A stretch of DNA of 7,199 nt from Gammaproteobacteria bacterium (GTDB taxonomy: Bacteria; Pseudomonadota; Gammaproteobacteria; UBA7966), in assembly GCA_003485715.1 (NCBI GenBank), contig DNIF01000268.1:1-7199 (forward strand), read 5' to 3'. The stretch's first letter is position 1. Each line of letters opens with the position of its first letter. Made by a program: the position numbers and the translations under genes. The notes under the pieces were generated by a model. That model was not told the origin of the DNA. It ran no database searches and saw nothing but the letters and a program-made list of their open reading frames with translations. Positions 6,339 to 7,199 of this stretch are shown in pieces.

Positions 6339-7199
6339 GGCAACGGACTCGCGGGAGGAAAATCGAACGGCTCGGGATCGACGGCCTCCGGACCATCCTC
6401 GTCGCCCTGGCTACCCGGAATGCGCTGGCCACTCGGACCAGCGTCCGATTCATCCGCTGCCGGGCCGGTAACGGCCTCTGAATCCGCCTCGGGCCAACCG
6501 CGTCCCGCATGGGGGCGTTCCGGGAGAAAGCGGACCCGTGCCTCACCAATCCGCACCGATGCCGATTCCGGCGAGGGTACGAACTCGACCTCCCCGGCAG
6601 CATCGTCCGCATCTGCCAGGGCAAGCGACTGGACGGGCCCCATGGCCTCCAACCGCTCCATCAAGGCGTAGGCGAGGCGCTGACAACCCTCACCCGTCGC
6701 GGCGGAGACCTCGAAAACCGGGCCCTCCCAGCCAATGGCCGTGAGGATCTCACGGCAGTGAACCGAACGGACCTGCGGCTCCACGAGATCGACCTTGTTC
6801 AGCACGACCCAGCGCTCGCGACCGGCGAGGCGCTCGCTGTAGCGGGTCAGCTCCTGCTCGATGATCTGGAACCCCTCCACCGGATCGCCGTGACCCAGCA
6901 GCGGCAGGACATCCACGACATGCAGCAGCAGGCGCGTGCGCTCGAGATGGCGCAGGAAACGGTGGCCGAGCCCGGCCCCTTCCGAGGCCCCCGCGATGAG
7001 CCCGGGGATGTCGGCCATCACGAAACTGCGTCCCAGCCCCACCGACACGACACCGAGTGAGGGGTAGAGCGTGGTGAACGGGTAGTCGGCCACCTTGGGG
7101 CGCGCGGCAGAGACGGCGCGGATCAGGGTCGACTTGCCGGCGTTCGGCAGGCCCACGAGACCGACGTCGGCCAGCAGCTTGAGTTCGAGCCTGAGTTCG
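6335..7199 (-). CDS. obg: Obg/CgtA GTPase, G domain and C-terminal tail (cut at right edge)
   Basis: Obg is an essential GTPase that binds the 50S subunit and acts in late ribosome assembly and stress signalling. 287 residues are visible; the glycine-rich Obg fold that normally fills the first 150 or so residues lies beyond the edge. The visible part begins ELRLELKLLADVG, which runs straight into the P-loop GLPNAGKST (visible residues 16-24). Further G motifs are DYPFTTLYPSLGVV (switch I), ADIPGLIAGASEGAGLGHRF from Ala62 (Walker B and switch II), NKVD at 134-137 and SAATGEG at 165-171. The last 53 residues are acidic and low in complexity (13 Asp/Glu, one Arg), ending in a Pro-rich stretch. 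The GTG at 7156 is inside the conserved domain and is not the true start. The stop overlaps the proB start by 4 bases. Confidence 0.97.
   Translation of the reverse strand, partial: ELRLELKLLADVGLVGLPNAGKSTLIRAVSAARPKVADYPFTTLYPSLGVVSVGLGRSFVMADIPGLIAGASEGAGLGHRFLRHLERTRLLLHVVDVLPLLGHGDPVEGFQIIEQELTRYSERLAGRERWVVLNKVDLVEPQVRSVHCREILTAIGWEGPVFEVSAATGEGCQRLAYALMERLEAMGPVQSLALADADDAAGEVEFVPSPESASVRIGEARVRFLPERPHAGRGWPEADSEAVTGPAADESDAGPSGQRIPGSQGDEDGPEAVDPEPFDFPPASPLP

Noticed and set aside
5211..6671. A 486-codon open frame on the plus strand
   Set aside because: It is antisense to proB and the obg tail, has no recognisable motif, and becomes an Arg/Ser/Pro-rich composition toward its end. It is a shadow of the real genes.
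1..7199. Mobile element, CRISPR, phage, defence or other undescribed system
   Set aside because: All sequence apart from short spacers is accounted for by six well-known core genes. No direct-repeat array, transposase, integrase, tRNA or target-site duplication was seen, and no stretch over 191 bases lacks a gene.

Overview
This window reads as a core chromosomal housekeeping block from a GC-rich gammaproteobacterium. The GC content is clearly high by eye, roughly two thirds. The order ileS–ribF–murJ, with divergent rpsT and then proB–obg, is the arrangement I recall from Pseudomonas and related gammaproteobacteria. The protein sequences align by memory with E. coli and Pseudomonas homologues along their length. 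A Chromatiales/Ectothiorhodospiraceae-like lineage would fit the base composition, but that is a guess.

Layout, left to right. (1) Bases 1-1780, minus strand: the N-terminal 593 codons of isoleucyl-tRNA synthetase (ileS), cut by the left edge. (2) Bases 1781-1971: a 191-base spacer that forms the leader between ribF and ileS. (3) Bases 1972-2940, minus: ribF, bifunctional riboflavin kinase/FAD synthetase. (4) Bases 2937-4577, minus: murJ, lipid II flippase, overlapping ribF by 4 bases (ATGA). (5) Bases 4578-4747: a divergent promoter region. (6) Bases 4748-5014, plus: rpsT, ribosomal protein S20, with a TTG start. (7) Bases 5015-5186: a convergent spacer with GC-rich hairpins, one a perfect 26-base palindrome. 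(8) Bases 5187-6338, minus: proB, glutamate 5-kinase. (9) Bases 6335-7199, minus: the GTPase domain and C-terminal tail of Obg/CgtA, cut by the right edge and overlapping proB by 4 bases (GTGA).

Two minus-strand transcription units are suggested. One is murJ–ribF–ileS, which in related genomes continues into lspA beyond the left edge. The other is obg–proB, usually preceded by rplU–rpmA beyond the right edge. Both contain stop-start overlaps that suggest translational coupling. rpsT lies between them on the opposite strand with its own promoter and Shine-Dalgarno sequence. The functions are unrelated in pathway: translation, cofactor synthesis, wall-precursor export, ribosome assembly and proline synthesis. 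All are growth functions commonly clustered here.

I found no mobile element, CRISPR array, tRNA, rRNA, toxin-antitoxin pair, phage gene or unknown protein system. The points worth a second look are small: alternative hairpins after rpsT, the rpsT start and promoter dyad, the long ileS leader, extra loops in MurJ, and an Obg tail unlike the one I recall from E. coli.
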